Part shown: one piece after another, positions 1 to 8,980 of the stretch | Layout: every line of letters begins with the position of its first letter | Position numbering within the stretch: position 1 is the stretch's first letter | NCBI RefSeq assembly: GCF_017299535.1 | Contig: NZ_CP071238.1 | Coordinates: 4,092,001 to 4,156,000 of the forward strand | Length of the DNA stretch: 64,000 bases | Origin: Serratia marcescens subsp. marcescens ATCC 13880 | Lineage (GTDB): Bacteria; Pseudomonadota; Gammaproteobacteria; Enterobacterales; Enterobacteriaceae | Reading direction: 5' to 3' | Made by a program: the position numbers and the translations under genes | Notes under the pieces: generated by a model | The model's input: only the letters and a program-made list of their open reading frames with translations | Databases searched by the model: none | Told to the model about the DNA's origin: nothing

Positions 1-59
1 TCGGCTTTAGGGGTGCCCTCGGCGAGCACCTTATTCATCAAATCCAGATACTGTTTCAT
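1..59 (-). CDS. thyA: Thymidylate synthase, N-terminal fragment (cut by window edge)
   Basis: Only the first 19 codons are present. They read MKQYLDLMNKVLAEGTPKA, which matches the start of enterobacterial ThyA, the enzyme that methylates dUMP to dTMP using methylenetetrahydrofolate. The ATG lies 7 bp after the lgt stop codon, and a GAGGA-type ribosome site sits in the end of lgt. This is the usual lgt-thyA arrangement, so the two are very probably co-transcribed and translationally linked. The rest of the gene lies outside the window. Confidence 0.9.
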   Translation of the reverse strand, partial: MKQYLDLMNKVLAEGTPKA

Positions 60-66
60 TTGTTCC

Positions 67-939
67 TCACGACAGTTGTTGCTGTGGGCGACGACGGTAC
101 GCCCAAATCATCATAATAATACCGGCCACCACCATCGGGATGGACAGGATCTGCCCCATGCTGATCACGCCGTCGAACAGGCCGAGCTGGGCATCCGGCT
201 GGCGGAACGCTTCAACGATGATGCGGAATGCGCCATACCCAATCAGGAACAGGCCTGATACGGCGCCCATCGGCCGCGGCTTGCGAATAAACAGGTTCAG
301 AATGATAAACAGCACCACGCCTTCCAGCAGCAGTTCATACAGCTGCGACGGGTGGCGCGGCAGTACGCCGTACTGATTCAGCAACGGCAACAAAGAGGGA
401 TCGGCGGCGGCGAGGGCCACGTCTTCGCTGCGCGAACTTGGGAACAACATCGCCCAAGGGGTATCGGTGGTCACGCGGCCCCACAGTTCGCCGTTGATAA
501 AGTTGCCGAGGCGGCCGGCGCCCAGGCCGAATGGGATCAATGGCGCGATAAAATCGGAAACCTGGAAGAAGGTGCGTTTGGTGCGGCGAGCGAACCAGAA
601 CATCACCAGAATCACCCCCATCAAGCCGCCGTGGAACGACATGCCGCCATCCCAGACCTTGAACAGATAGAGCGGGTTATCCAGGAACAGCGGCAGGTTG
701 TAGAACAGCACATAGCCGACGCGGCCGCCGACGAATACGCCCAGGAAGCCGGCGTAGAGCAGGTTTTCCACTTCGTCTTTGGTCCAGCCGCTGCCCGGCT
801 TGTTGGCGCGACGCACCGCCAGCCACATGGCAAAAACGAAGCCGACCAGGTACATCAGGCCGTACCAATGCAGAGAAACCGGGCCAATGGAGAAAATGAC
901 CGGATCAAATTTAGGAAACGCCAGATAGCTATTGCTCAT
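67..939 (-). CDS. lgt: Phosphatidylglycerol-prolipoprotein diacylglyceryl transferase
   Basis: This is an inner-membrane enzyme that moves a diacylglyceryl group from phosphatidylglycerol to the lipobox cysteine of prolipoproteins, the first step of lipoprotein maturation. The 290 residues align nearly end to end with E. coli Lgt (291 aa). The Lgt signature is intact, including the SFHGG histidine near residue 103 and [14 protein letters not shown] around residues 142-155. Seven hydrophobic segments are visible. It lies between ptsP and thyA as in E. coli, with 222 bp separating it from ptsP. That gap is long enough for a promoter, but none was identified with confidence. Confidence 0.97.
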   Translation of the reverse strand: MSNSYLAFPKFDPVIFSIGPVSLHWYGLMYLVGFVFAMWLAVRRANKPGSGWTKDEVENLLYAGFLGVFVGGRVGYVLFYNLPLFLDNPLYLFKVWDGGMSFHGGLMGVILVMFWFARRTKRTFFQVSDFIAPLIPFGLGAGRLGNFINGELWGRVTTDTPWAMLFPSSRSEDVALAAADPSLLPLLNQYGVLPRHPSQLYELLLEGVVLFIILNLFIRKPRPMGAVSGLFLIGYGAFRIIVEAFRQPDAQLGLFDGVISMGQILSIPMVVAGIIMMIWAYRRRPQQQLS

Positions 940-1161
940 CTATCACCACAACATGTCTGTTATTTTTCCCCATGCGGGGGCGGCAGGTGCCAAGCGGCGA
1001 CGGAGATTATCCCGCGCCTTGCAAACGGCGGCATTGGCCGCTGCGGTCTGCAAGGCGACGAGCATGCGCCGCGCTGAGGTTGCGCATCATAACATAGGCT
1101 TAGCGCAGTCCGGTCCGGCAGGGCGGGAAAAGTTCTGTAAAAAAATCACACCGCGCGGCGG

Positions 1162-3408
1162 TTATCGGCCCCCGCGGATCAGCCCGCCCATGCCGCGCCG
1201 CTCCATAAACGCCGCCACCAGATGGCGCACTTCGGTGGTCATCTGGGTGTTCAACACCCGGTGAGCCAGCATTTCGGCGTCGGCCAGGTCGATATGTCGC
1301 AGCAGGTATTTGATGCGCGCCACGCTGCGGCCATTCATGCTCAGATTGCGATAGCCCATGCCCACCAGCAACAGCGCGCCCATGGGATCGCCGGCCAACT
1401 CACCGCAGAGGCTAAGCTGCAGCCCGGCCGCTTTCCCCTGCTCGGCGATCAAGTTCAGCACCTGCAACATCGCGGGATGCAAACTGTCATACAGCGCGGC
1501 GACCCGCGTGTTATTGCGATCCACCGCCAGCAGGTACTGGGTCAAGTCGTTGGTGCCGACCGAAATGAAATCAACGCGCCCGGCCAAATGCGGGATCAGG
1601 AAAATCATCGATGGCACTTCCAGCATCACGCCGATTTTCGGTTTCGGGATCGCGTAGCCGAGCACCTCTTCCACCTCGCGCCCGGCTCGGTCAATCAGGC
1701 GTTTAGCTTCGTCGACCTCTTCAAGGCTGGTGATCATCGGCAGCAAAATACCCAGGTTGCCGGTGCCGGCATTGGCGCGCAGCATGGCGCGTACCTGAAT
1801 CAAAAAGATCTCCGGCTGATCTAGAGTGATGCGGATGCCGCGCCACCCCAGGCAAGGGTTCTCTTCGCTGATCGGCATATAGGGCAGTTGCTTGTCGGCG
1901 CCGATATCCAGGGTGCGCAGCGTAACCGGCTTGCTCGGATAAAGCTGCAGCATGCCTTGATACTGCGCGACCTGTTCTTCTTCGGAGGGGAAACCGCTTT
2001 GCAACATGAACGGGATTTCGGTGCGGTACAACCCCACGCCATCCACTCGGCCGCCCAACAGTTGTTCATGTTCCGGGCTGAGGCCGGCGTTCAGCATCAC
2101 CTGGATACGCTCGCCGCTTTTCAGCTGCGCCGGTTGCTCGACGTCGTCTTCCGCCAGCTTGCTCAACTCCAGCTCTTCGCTGATCAGCCGTTGATATTCC
2201 TGCACCAGCACCGGTTCAGGATCGACCAACAGTTCACCGCGATACCCATCAACGATCAGCAACCGCTGGCTGAGCAGAGAAGGCTGGATGTCGGCGCCCA
2301 TCACCGTCGGCACCCCCATCGCCCGCACCAAAATCGCCGCATGCGAGTTGGCGGCGCCGTCGCGCACCACCACGCCGACCAGGCGATCCTGCGGCACTTC
2401 GGCCAGCAATGTCGCGGTCAGCTCATCCGCCACCAGCACAAAACGCGCCGGCCACTGGGTGGCGCCCTGGGTGGTGTCATCGAGGTGGAACAGCAGGCGC
2501 TGGCCCAGCGCGCGCAGATCGCTGCCGCGCTCGCGCATGTAGGTGTCCTGCAGTTTGGCGAACTGTTCGGCAAAGGCTTCTATCACCTGTTTCACCGCCC
2601 ACTCCGCCACCGAGCCGTTGTCGATTTCGGCGAACAGTTCGCGCTTGAGGCGGGCGTCGTTTAACAGGTGAGAATAAAGATCGAAGATCGCCGCGCTCTC
2701 TTTTTGCGAGCTGGCGGCAAAACGCTTGCTGAAGCGGCGAAACTCCGCGCCGGCCTCTTCCAGCGCCAGCGTCAGGCGCTCGCGCTCGCTGGCGGTGTCC
2801 AGCGTCGACGCGCGGTAAACCTGATCGAGCGAAGGCTGGCTACTGTCCTGCCACCCTTCAGCCACCGCCACGCCGGGCGAGGCCGCCAGCGCGCGCACGC
2901 GCGTTTGGCGATACTGGCCGAAAATGGCGTTGAGCTGCGACTGTGACAAGATCCCGGCCATCTGCGTGGCCAGGGTGACCATGAAAGACTCTTCGCTTTC
3001 ATCGAACTGGCGCAGCTCGCGCTGCTGCACCACCAGCACCCCCAGCAGTTGGCGCCGATGAATGATCGGCACCCCGAGGAAGGATCGGAAACGATCCTCT
3101 TTCACCTGCGGAACGTATTTGAAACTGGGGTGGCTTTGGGCATCGGCCAGGTTGATAGGCTCGGCTCGGCGGCCGACCAACCCGACGACGCCCTCGTCAA
3201 ACGCCAATGCGATAGTGCGCCCACGCGGCTTTTTCAGCCCGCGCGTGGCCATCAGGTAGTAGCAGCGGCGATCGTTGTCCGCCAGGTAGATGGAACACAC
3301 TTCGGTGTCCATCGCCAGACAGGTTTCATTGACCAGCAGATCCAGCGCATCCGTCAGACTGGCCGCCGCGGCCACCTTCTCTACAATTTCTCGCAAGCGC
3401 GTGAGCAT
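1162..3408 (-). CDS. ptsP: PTS-Ntr enzyme I (PEP-protein phosphotransferase with GAF domain)
   Basis: First enzyme of the nitrogen-related phosphotransferase system. It autophosphorylates from phosphoenolpyruvate and passes the phosphate to NPr and then EIIA-Ntr, a chain that regulates potassium and nitrogen/carbon balance rather than sugar import. The 748 residues have the length of E. coli PtsP. The order is an N-terminal GAF domain (about 1-160), the phospho-histidine domain containing GAANSHAAIL, and a C-terminal PEP-binding TIM barrel with GLYRTEIPFM and SVGTNDLTQY. It starts 12 bp after the rppH stop codon, so rppH-ptsP form an operon. The product is cytoplasmic. Confidence 0.97.
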   Translation of the reverse strand: MLTRLREIVEKVAAAASLTDALDLLVNETCLAMDTEVCSIYLADNDRRCYYLMATRGLKKPRGRTIALAFDEGVVGLVGRRAEPINLADAQSHPSFKYVPQVKEDRFRSFLGVPIIHRRQLLGVLVVQQRELRQFDESEESFMVTLATQMAGILSQSQLNAIFGQYRQTRVRALAASPGVAVAEGWQDSSQPSLDQVYRASTLDTASERERLTLALEEAGAEFRRFSKRFAASSQKESAAIFDLYSHLLNDARLKRELFAEIDNGSVAEWAVKQVIEAFAEQFAKLQDTYMRERGSDLRALGQRLLFHLDDTTQGATQWPARFVLVADELTATLLAEVPQDRLVGVVVRDGAANSHAAILVRAMGVPTVMGADIQPSLLSQRLLIVDGYRGELLVDPEPVLVQEYQRLISEELELSKLAEDDVEQPAQLKSGERIQVMLNAGLSPEHEQLLGGRVDGVGLYRTEIPFMLQSGFPSEEEQVAQYQGMLQLYPSKPVTLRTLDIGADKQLPYMPISEENPCLGWRGIRITLDQPEIFLIQVRAMLRANAGTGNLGILLPMITSLEEVDEAKRLIDRAGREVEEVLGYAIPKPKIGVMLEVPSMIFLIPHLAGRVDFISVGTNDLTQYLLAVDRNNTRVAALYDSLHPAMLQVLNLIAEQGKAAGLQLSLCGELAGDPMGALLLVGMGYRNLSMNGRSVARIKYLLRHIDLADAEMLAHRVLNTQMTTEVRHLVAAFMERRGMGGLIRGGR

Positions 3409-3420
3409 AGTCGGCTTAAC

Positions 3421-3948
3421 TTAACCTCTCTTTCGGCGATAAGCGGGAGCCTGCCGCGGCGCCGCCTGCTCTTGCATCGGCATCACGGTCACGGCGAATT
3501 CTTTCATCACCCGGCGGTAGACGTCGCGTTTGAACGACACCACCTGGCGCACCGGATACCAGAAGCTCACCCAGCGCCAACCGTCGAACTCCGGCGTGCT
3601 GCTGCGCTGCATATTGATATCAGCGTCATTGCACAGTAGCTGCAACAAAAACCATTTTTGCTTTTGGCCGATACAAACCGGCTTTGTGTCCCAACGCACC
3701 AAACGTTTCGGCAATTTATAGCGCAACCAGTTGCGGGTCGAAGCCAGGATGCGCACATCCTTTTTACTCAGCCCCACTTCTTCGAACAGCTCACGGTACA
3801 TCGCCTGCTCCGCAGTTTCGCCAGGGTTAATCCCACCTTGGGGAAACTGCCAGGAGTGCTGACCGTAACGGCGGGCCCATAAGACCTGCCCCTGACGATT
3901 ACAGATTACGATACCAACATTCGGGCGGTAGCCATCATCATCGATCAC
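3421..3948 (-). CDS. rppH: RNA pyrophosphohydrolase
   Basis: Converts 5'-triphosphate (or diphosphate) mRNA ends to monophosphate and so triggers RNase E-dependent decay. The Nudix box spans about residues 38-60 ([20 protein letters not shown]), with the metal-binding glutamates E53, E56 and E57 in the same positions as E. coli RppH. Total length is 175 aa. The start codon is GTG, chosen because the protein then begins [10 protein letters not shown] exactly as in E. coli. It is the first gene of an rppH-ptsP operon. Its upstream region is the DnaA-box cluster. Confidence 0.97.
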   Translation of the reverse strand: MIDDDGYRPNVGIVICNRQGQVLWARRYGQHSWQFPQGGINPGETAEQAMYRELFEEVGLSKKDVRILASTRNWLRYKLPKRLVRWDTKPVCIGQKQKWFLLQLLCNDADINMQRSSTPEFDGWRWVSFWYPVRQVVSFKRDVYRRVMKEFAVTVMPMQEQAAPRQAPAYRRKRG

Positions 3949-4110
3949 CGGACTACCTCGATAAGCTTAAATTCGCATAGATGTCCTGATTGTTTCACAC
4001 AAGCTACAGGCGGTAAACCACTGCTTTACGGCGCTGCGGGCCGGATAACATTGGGATAACTCACAGATATTGGCAAAGTTATAAACATACCCCAGCCTTT
4101 CAGACCGGTT

Positions 4111-4449
4111 TTATTCACTTTTTCTGTGGATAGGTGTGTGCAGAACTCGAGGGATAAGCCGGTAAAACTCTCGTCCCCTAAAATCCGCCCTCATACCTAA
4201 AAACAAATATTAAGACTAAAAACATATAGTTAAGTAATATCTCGCAGTGATACACAGGACAAAAATGTGATCTATGCACGGTAAGGATCTTACCCTGGCG
4301 AAAGATCCACCAACGCCGTTTTTATCCACAGATTATCCGGGCAAGTTACGCACAAAACGGACAAGTTCGTAAAAACCCGCCTGAGTCAAGGCTGTAAATT
4401 GAACCAGTGATCGGTAAAAATTTGGGTTATCCCATAAATCTGTGGATAA
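4111..4449. promoter_or_regulatory. DARS2-like DnaA-box cluster (rppH-mutH intergenic)
   Basis: Between the divergent rppH and mutH genes lie two perfect DnaA boxes: TTATCCACA at 4322-4330 on the plus strand and 4441-4449 on the minus strand. Near matches occur at 4125-4133 (CTATCCACA, minus), 4346-4354 (TTACGCACA, plus), 4248-4256 (TGATACACA, plus) and 4111-4119 (TTATTCACT, plus). In E. coli the same rppH(ygdP)-mutH interval holds DARS2, the site where ADP-DnaA is recharged to ATP-DnaA with IHF and Fis. Position and boxes support the same role here. IHF and Fis sites were not resolved by eye. Confidence 0.75.
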
Positions 4450-4599
4450 ATAGGTGTAAGATCCTGTTTATTGTCGGTGGCTTCAGGTGAACAAGCCCCG
4501 CGAGTGCATTGTCGCCCGCGTAAAGAAAGAAAAAAAGTCATGTAAAATCATGCTACTATTATTCTTTTCCCCAGGCGATAGCGGTTATCGCTCGCCGTG

Positions 4600-4605
4600 T
4601 ATAAT
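4600..4605 (+). promoter_or_regulatory. Candidate -10 element of mutH
   Basis: A perfect TATAAT lies 39 bp before the mutH start codon. No convincing -35 hexamer is found at 16-18 bp spacing, so this is a plausible but unproven promoter. Confidence 0.4.
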
Positions 4606-4644
4606 TGCAGTACGTTTTTCAACCAAATTCGACAGGCTTGATTT

Positions 4645-5331
4645 ATGGCATTTTTATCCCCTTTGCCGCCCCCGCCGGAAAATGAACGGCAGCTGTTCGA
4701 GCGCGCTCAGGCGCTGGCCGGCTTCAGCTTTGGCGAACTGGCCGCCCGTGCGCAATTGCCGATCCCCAAGGATCTGAAACGCGATAAAGGCTGGGTGGGC
4801 ATGCTGCTGGAGCTGTACCTCGGCGCCATGGCCGGCAGCAAACCGGAACAGGATTTTCCCGAGTTGGGCATTGAGCTGAAAACCATTCCTGTCGACGCCG
4901 CCGGCAAACCGCTGGAAACCACTTTCGTCTGCGTCGCCCCGCTCACCGGCAACAGCGGCGTCACCTGGGCCAGCAGCCACGTTCGCCACAAGCTGGCACG
5001 CGTGTTGTGGATACCGGTAGAAGGCGAACGGCAAATCCCGCTGGCCCAGCGCCGCGTCGGTTCGCCGCTGCTGTGGAGCCCGAGCCTTGCAGAAGAAGAG
5101 AGGTTGCGCCGCGATTGGGAAGAACTGATGGATCTGATCGTGCTCGGTCACGTAGAACGCATCACCGCACGCCACGGCGAAGTGCTGCAACTGCGCCCCA
5201 AAGCGGCCAACAACAAGGCGCTCACCGAAGCCATCGGCGAACAGGGGCAACCTATCATGACGCTGCCGCGCGGTTTCTATCTGAAAAAGGGCTTTACCGG
5301 CGCGCTGCTGGCAAGACATTTCTCAATCTAA
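4645..5331 (+). CDS. mutH: DNA mismatch repair endonuclease MutH
   Basis: Sequence-specific nicking enzyme of methyl-directed mismatch repair. Activated by MutL, it cuts the unmethylated strand at hemimethylated GATC. The 228 residues match E. coli MutH (229 aa). The restriction-enzyme-type active site is intact: E56, then D70, E77 and K79 in [11 protein letters not shown]. The RDKGW and SPLLWSP blocks are also present. The gene diverges from rppH and has its own upstream TATAAT. The ATG was chosen because the reading frame upstream shows no similarity to the family. Confidence 0.97.
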   Translation: MAFLSPLPPPPENERQLFERAQALAGFSFGELAARAQLPIPKDLKRDKGWVGMLLELYLGAMAGSKPEQDFPELGIELKTIPVDAAGKPLETTFVCVAPLTGNSGVTWASSHVRHKLARVLWIPVEGERQIPLAQRRVGSPLLWSPSLAEEERLRRDWEELMDLIVLGHVERITARHGEVLQLRPKAANNKALTEAIGEQGQPIMTLPRGFYLKKGFTGALLARHFSI

Positions 5332-5424
5332 GCGATTTCGTTTAACTCTGGTTTAGCTAACCCTGTCAGCGCCGCGATAAACGCGTATAATTCACGCTTT
5401 GCATTTATTAAGGTGTGTCGGGCA

Positions 5425-6141
5425 ATGTTCGAATGGATTATGGATCCCAATGCCTGGTTAGCGTTAGGTACGCTAACCATTCTTGAGATCGTACTGGGTA
5501 TTGATAACATCATTTTTCTGTCGCTGGTGGTAGCCAAGCTGCCCAAAGCGCAACAGAACAAAGCTCGCCGGCTCGGGCTGGCCGCCGCCATGCTGATGCG
5601 CCTGGCGCTGCTGGCCTCCATCGCCTGGGTGATCCGCTTGACGCACCCGCTGTTCACCGTGCTGGATCACGCCATTTCCGCCCGCGATTTAATCCTGCTG
5701 CTGGGGGGATTGTTCCTGATCTGGAAAGCCAGCAAAGAGATCCACGAAACCATCGAAGGTTCGGAAGAAGAGCACCACACCAAGGTGCACAGCTTCTTCG
5801 GCGCGATAGTGCAAATCATGCTGTTGGATATCATCTTCAGTCTGGATTCGGTGATTACCGCCGTGGGCCTTTCCGACCATCTGTTCATCATGATGGCGGC
5901 GGTGGTGATCGCCGTCGGCGTGATGATGTTCGCCGCCCGGCCGATCGGCGAGTTCGTCAACCGCCATCCGTCGGTAAAAATGCTGGCGCTGGCGTTCCTG
6001 ATCCTGGTGGGCTTCACGCTGATGCTGGAAAGCTTCCAAGTGCACGTGCCGAAAGGCTACATCTATTTCGCCATGTTCTTCTCCATGTCGGTAGAAGCGC
6101 TCAATCTGATGCGCAGCAAAAAAAATCACGCGCCGGAATAA
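5425..6141 (+). CDS. ygdQ: TerC-family integral membrane protein YgdQ
   Basis: Predicted inner-membrane protein of the TerC/UPF0053 family, which in other members is linked to metal handling. YgdQ itself has no firmly established function. About seven transmembrane segments are visible. Two family motifs carry intramembrane acidic residues: LEIVLGIDNIIFLSL near the N-terminus and DIIFSLDSVITAVG in the middle. The start was set at the ATG at 5425, giving MFEWIMDPNAW, because AAGGTG lies 9 bp upstream. The earlier in-frame GTG overlaps that ribosome site. It follows mutH as in E. coli. Confidence 0.93.
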   Translation: MFEWIMDPNAWLALGTLTILEIVLGIDNIIFLSLVVAKLPKAQQNKARRLGLAAAMLMRLALLASIAWVIRLTHPLFTVLDHAISARDLILLLGGLFLIWKASKEIHETIEGSEEEHHTKVHSFFGAIVQIMLLDIIFSLDSVITAVGLSDHLFIMMAAVVIAVGVMMFAARPIGEFVNRHPSVKMLALAFLILVGFTLMLESFQVHVPKGYIYFAMFFSMSVEALNLMRSKKNHAPE

Positions 6142-6149
6142 CGCGATAT

Positions 6150-6172
6150 GGAAGCCGCCACCGGCGGCTTCC
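6150..6172 (+). terminator. Stem-loop after ygdQ
   Basis: A perfect 10-bp inverted repeat, GGAAGCCGCC and GGCGGCTTCC, with a three-base loop begins 8 bp after the ygdQ stop codon. Only a short T-rich stretch follows, so termination may be weak. Confidence 0.5.
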
Positions 6173-6296
6173 GCCGTTTCATTGCCCCCTCATTTCACTT
6201 TTTCTTATCAGATAAAGACTTATCTGAGACGCCCCCGGCCAAGAGTTTGCTAATCTTGAAAGAACATTGTTTTCTGCATAATCGAGGATCCGCAGG

Positions 6297-6515
6297 ATGA
6301 AAAAGTGGGTAATGGCAGTGTCTGCGCTGGTTATGGCCGCCGGTTTGGCGGGATGTTCCAGCGACTACGTCATGGCGACTAAAGACGGCAACATGATCCT
6401 GACGCAAGGCAAACCGGAGATCGACACAGACACCGGACTCATCAGTTATAAAGACGAGAAAGGCAACCACCGCCAGATCAACGGCGATCAGGTTTCCCAG
6501 GTTATCGAACGCTAA
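6297..6515 (+). CDS. ygdR: Small YgdI/YgdR-family lipoprotein
   Basis: A 72-residue lipoprotein of the DUF903 (YgdI/YgdR) family. The N-terminus is a lipoprotein signal peptide ending in the lipobox LAGC, with Cys20 as the lipidation site. It is followed by [20 protein letters not shown], the typical small beta-rich SH3-like domain. The residue after the cysteine is Ser, consistent with outer-membrane sorting. Function is unknown. Position between ygdQ and tas matches E. coli. An AGGAT ribosome site precedes the ATG. Confidence 0.93.
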   Translation: MKKWVMAVSALVMAAGLAGCSSDYVMATKDGNMILTQGKPEIDTDTGLISYKDEKGNHRQINGDQVSQVIER

Positions 6516-6720
6516 TCACCGCTCGCTGGCTATCGCCCGTTCAAGCGCGGTAGCCCTCATTCGCCTGCGCACTGAATCCGCTTCCCCCATCTTCACCGCT
6601 TGGTTATAGTCAGGAAAGGCGACATCGCCGCCCGACGGACTTTGCGCCGTCTTCTGAATTGGGCTCCTGTTTCACCGGGCCGCGCGGCCCGTCAGCGCTA
6701 ACAAGAAAGGAAGGCCGTTA

Positions 6721-7761
6721 ATGCAATACCACCGTATTCCCCACAGTTCTTTAGAAGTGAGCGTGCTGGGACTGGGCACCATGACCTTTGGCGAACAGAA
6801 CAGCGAAGCCGACGCCCATGCGCAACTGGACTATGCATTGGCCGCAGGCGTGAACCTGATAGACACCGCCGAACTGTACCCGGTGCCGCCCCGCCCGGAA
6901 ACCCAGGGCCTGACCGAGAGCTATATCGGCAGTTGGATCAAGGCGCGCGGCAATCGCGAAAAAATCGTCCTGGCCAGCAAAGTTTCGGGGCCGGTGCGCG
7001 GCACCGACAGCAGCATCCGCCCGCAGCAGGCGCTCGATCGCAAGAACATCCGCGCCGCGCTGGACGCCAGCCTCAAACGGCTGAACACCGATTATCTCGA
7101 TCTTTATCAATTGCACTGGCCGCAGCGCGCCACCAACTGCTTTGGCAAACTCAACTATCAATACACCGACGACAAAGCCACGGTCACGCTGTTGGAAACG
7201 CTGGAGGCGCTGACCGAGCAGGTGCGCGCCGGCAAGATCCGCTATATCGGGGTTTCCAATGAAACGCCCTGGGGCGTGATGCGCTACCTGCAGCTGGCGG
7301 AGAAACATGAGCTGCCGCGCATCGTGTCGATTCAAAACCCGTACAGCCTGCTGAACCGCAGCTTTGAGATTGGCCTGGCCGAGATCAGCCAGCACGAAGG
7401 GGTGGAACTGCTGGCCTATTCCAGCCTGGCGTTCGGCACCCTGAGCGGTAAATACCTCAACGGCGCAAAACCGGCCGGCGCGCGCAATACGCTGTTCACC
7501 CGCTTCAACCGTTATTCAGGGCAGCAAACCCAGTTGGCGATCGCCGAATACGTGGCGCTGGCCAAAAAACACGGACTGGATCCTTCGCAGATGGCCTTGG
7601 CCTTCGTGCGTCAGCAGCCGTTCGTCGCCAGCACCCTGTTGGGCGCCACCTCGGTGGATCAGTTGAAAATCAACCTCGACAGCCTTGACGTCATTCTGGA
7701 TGAGGACGTGCTGCAGGCGCTCGAAGAAATCCACACCCGGTTTACCATTCCGGCGCCTTAA
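6721..7761 (+). CDS. tas: NADP(H)-dependent aldo-keto reductase Tas
   Basis: Cytoplasmic aldo-keto reductase whose E. coli counterpart was found as a suppressor of tyrosine auxotrophy. Its physiological substrate is unknown. The protein has 346 residues, as in E. coli. The family barrel starts MQYHRIPHSSLEVSVLGLGTMTFGEQ, and the catalytic tetrad region includes DTAELYP (Asp and Tyr) and the QLHWPQR block. The cofactor end is in GATSVDQLKINLDSL. A GAAAGGAAG ribosome site precedes the ATG. It converges on lplT, with a strong hairpin between the two genes. Confidence 0.95.
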   Translation: MQYHRIPHSSLEVSVLGLGTMTFGEQNSEADAHAQLDYALAAGVNLIDTAELYPVPPRPETQGLTESYIGSWIKARGNREKIVLASKVSGPVRGTDSSIRPQQALDRKNIRAALDASLKRLNTDYLDLYQLHWPQRATNCFGKLNYQYTDDKATVTLLETLEALTEQVRAGKIRYIGVSNETPWGVMRYLQLAEKHELPRIVSIQNPYSLLNRSFEIGLAEISQHEGVELLAYSSLAFGTLSGKYLNGAKPAGARNTLFTRFNRYSGQQTQLAIAEYVALAKKHGLDPSQMALAFVRQQPFVASTLLGATSVDQLKINLDSLDVILDEDVLQALEEIHTRFTIPAP

Positions 7762-7770
7762 TTCCTCTGA

Positions 7771-7791
7771 GGGCGCAGCCAGGCTGCGCCC
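7771..7791. terminator. Hairpin between convergent tas and lplT
   Basis: GGGCGCAGCC and GGCTGCGCCC form a perfect 10-bp stem around a single central base, 9 bp after the tas stop codon and just beyond the end of lplT. It probably serves both genes. The T-tract is short. Confidence 0.5.
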
Positions 7792-7795
7792 CGTT

Positions 7796-8980
7796 TCACC
7801 GCCGCTGAGACCACCACAATGCGCTAATCGCCAGCGCAAACACCACGCCAAACCCTACGCCGACGCCCACCACCGGCACGCCCAGCTTCACGACTAAAGA
7901 ATACAGGCCCAGCATCAGCAACATGGCGGCGTTTTCACCCAGGTTTTGCACCGCGATCGCATTGCCGGCGCCGACCGAATGCTTGCCCCGCTCCTGCAGC
8001 AACGCATTGAGCGGCACCACGAAGAAGCCCCCCAGCATGCCGATGATCGCCAGCAAGACGTAGGCATTGAGCATGGTCGTTTGCAACGCAAACACCGCGA
8101 CCGCGACGCCGATCAGGATCCCGGCCGGCATGCAGCGCTTCACCGTCTTCAGCGTGACGAAGCGCGCGGCGGCGCCGGCGCCGACCACGATGCCGACGGC
8201 CACCATGGCGTTCAGCAGCGTCGGCGTGGCGTTATCGGCGATGCCAAGCGCCACCGGCACCCACAGCACCAACAGAAAACGCAGCGTCACGCCGGCCCCC
8301 CAAAACAGGCTGGTGCCGATCAAAGAGAAACGCGTCTGCCCATCGCGCCATAATGTGACGCAGGCGGTAAGGAAGCTGTTCGTCATGGCCCGCGGCCGCC
8401 ATGAAGCCCCTGGGCGCGCCGCCGCCAGACGTGGAATATACAGGTTGGCGACCACCGCCCCTGCGTAAACCAACGCGCAGGCCGCCAGCGCCGCTACCAC
8501 GTGCCAGTCCGCCAGAATACCGCCGGCCACCGAACCGGTGAGAATGGCGGCGATGGTCGAGGCCTCCATCAGGCCGTTAGCCTTGACCAGCTTCTCGCCG
8601 CTGGTGATCTCGCCCAGAATGCCGTATTTGGCTGGAGAATACGCGGCGGCACCCACGCCGACCAGGCTGTAACCCCAAAACGGGTTCCCCCCAAAACAGA
8701 TCACCAACGCCCCCGCCAGCTTCAGGGCGTTGGCGAACATCATCACCCGCCCTTTGGCGAAGCTGTCGGCCACCTGGCCGACAAACGGCGCCAGGATGAT
8801 GTAGGTGGCGACAAAGGCCATCTGCAGGATCGGCTGGCTCCAGTCCGGATACAGCTGCTGCTTGATCAGCGCCAGCGTGGCGAACAGCAACGCATTGTCG
8901 CCGAACGCCGAGAGGAACTGCGCGCTGATCACGGCGATCATGCCGCGTGACAACAAAGGGGATTCGGTCGAAGGATTCAT
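7796..8980 (-). CDS. lplT: Lysophospholipid transporter LplT
   Basis: Major facilitator superfamily flippase that brings lysophosphatidylethanolamine across the inner membrane for re-acylation by Aas. The 394 residues show about twelve transmembrane helices and match E. coli LplT (397 aa) in order and motifs, for example [20 protein letters not shown] at the N-terminus. The start codon overlaps the aas stop codon (ATGA), which implies translational coupling in an aas-lplT operon. Confidence 0.95.
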   Translation of the reverse strand: MNPSTESPLLSRGMIAVISAQFLSAFGDNALLFATLALIKQQLYPDWSQPILQMAFVATYIILAPFVGQVADSFAKGRVMMFANALKLAGALVICFGGNPFWGYSLVGVGAAAYSPAKYGILGEITSGEKLVKANGLMEASTIAAILTGSVAGGILADWHVVAALAACALVYAGAVVANLYIPRLAAARPGASWRPRAMTNSFLTACVTLWRDGQTRFSLIGTSLFWGAGVTLRFLLVLWVPVALGIADNATPTLLNAMVAVGIVVGAGAAARFVTLKTVKRCMPAGILIGVAVAVFALQTTMLNAYVLLAIIGMLGGFFVVPLNALLQERGKHSVGAGNAIAVQNLGENAAMLLMLGLYSLVVKLGVPVVGVGVGFGVVFALAISALWWSQRR

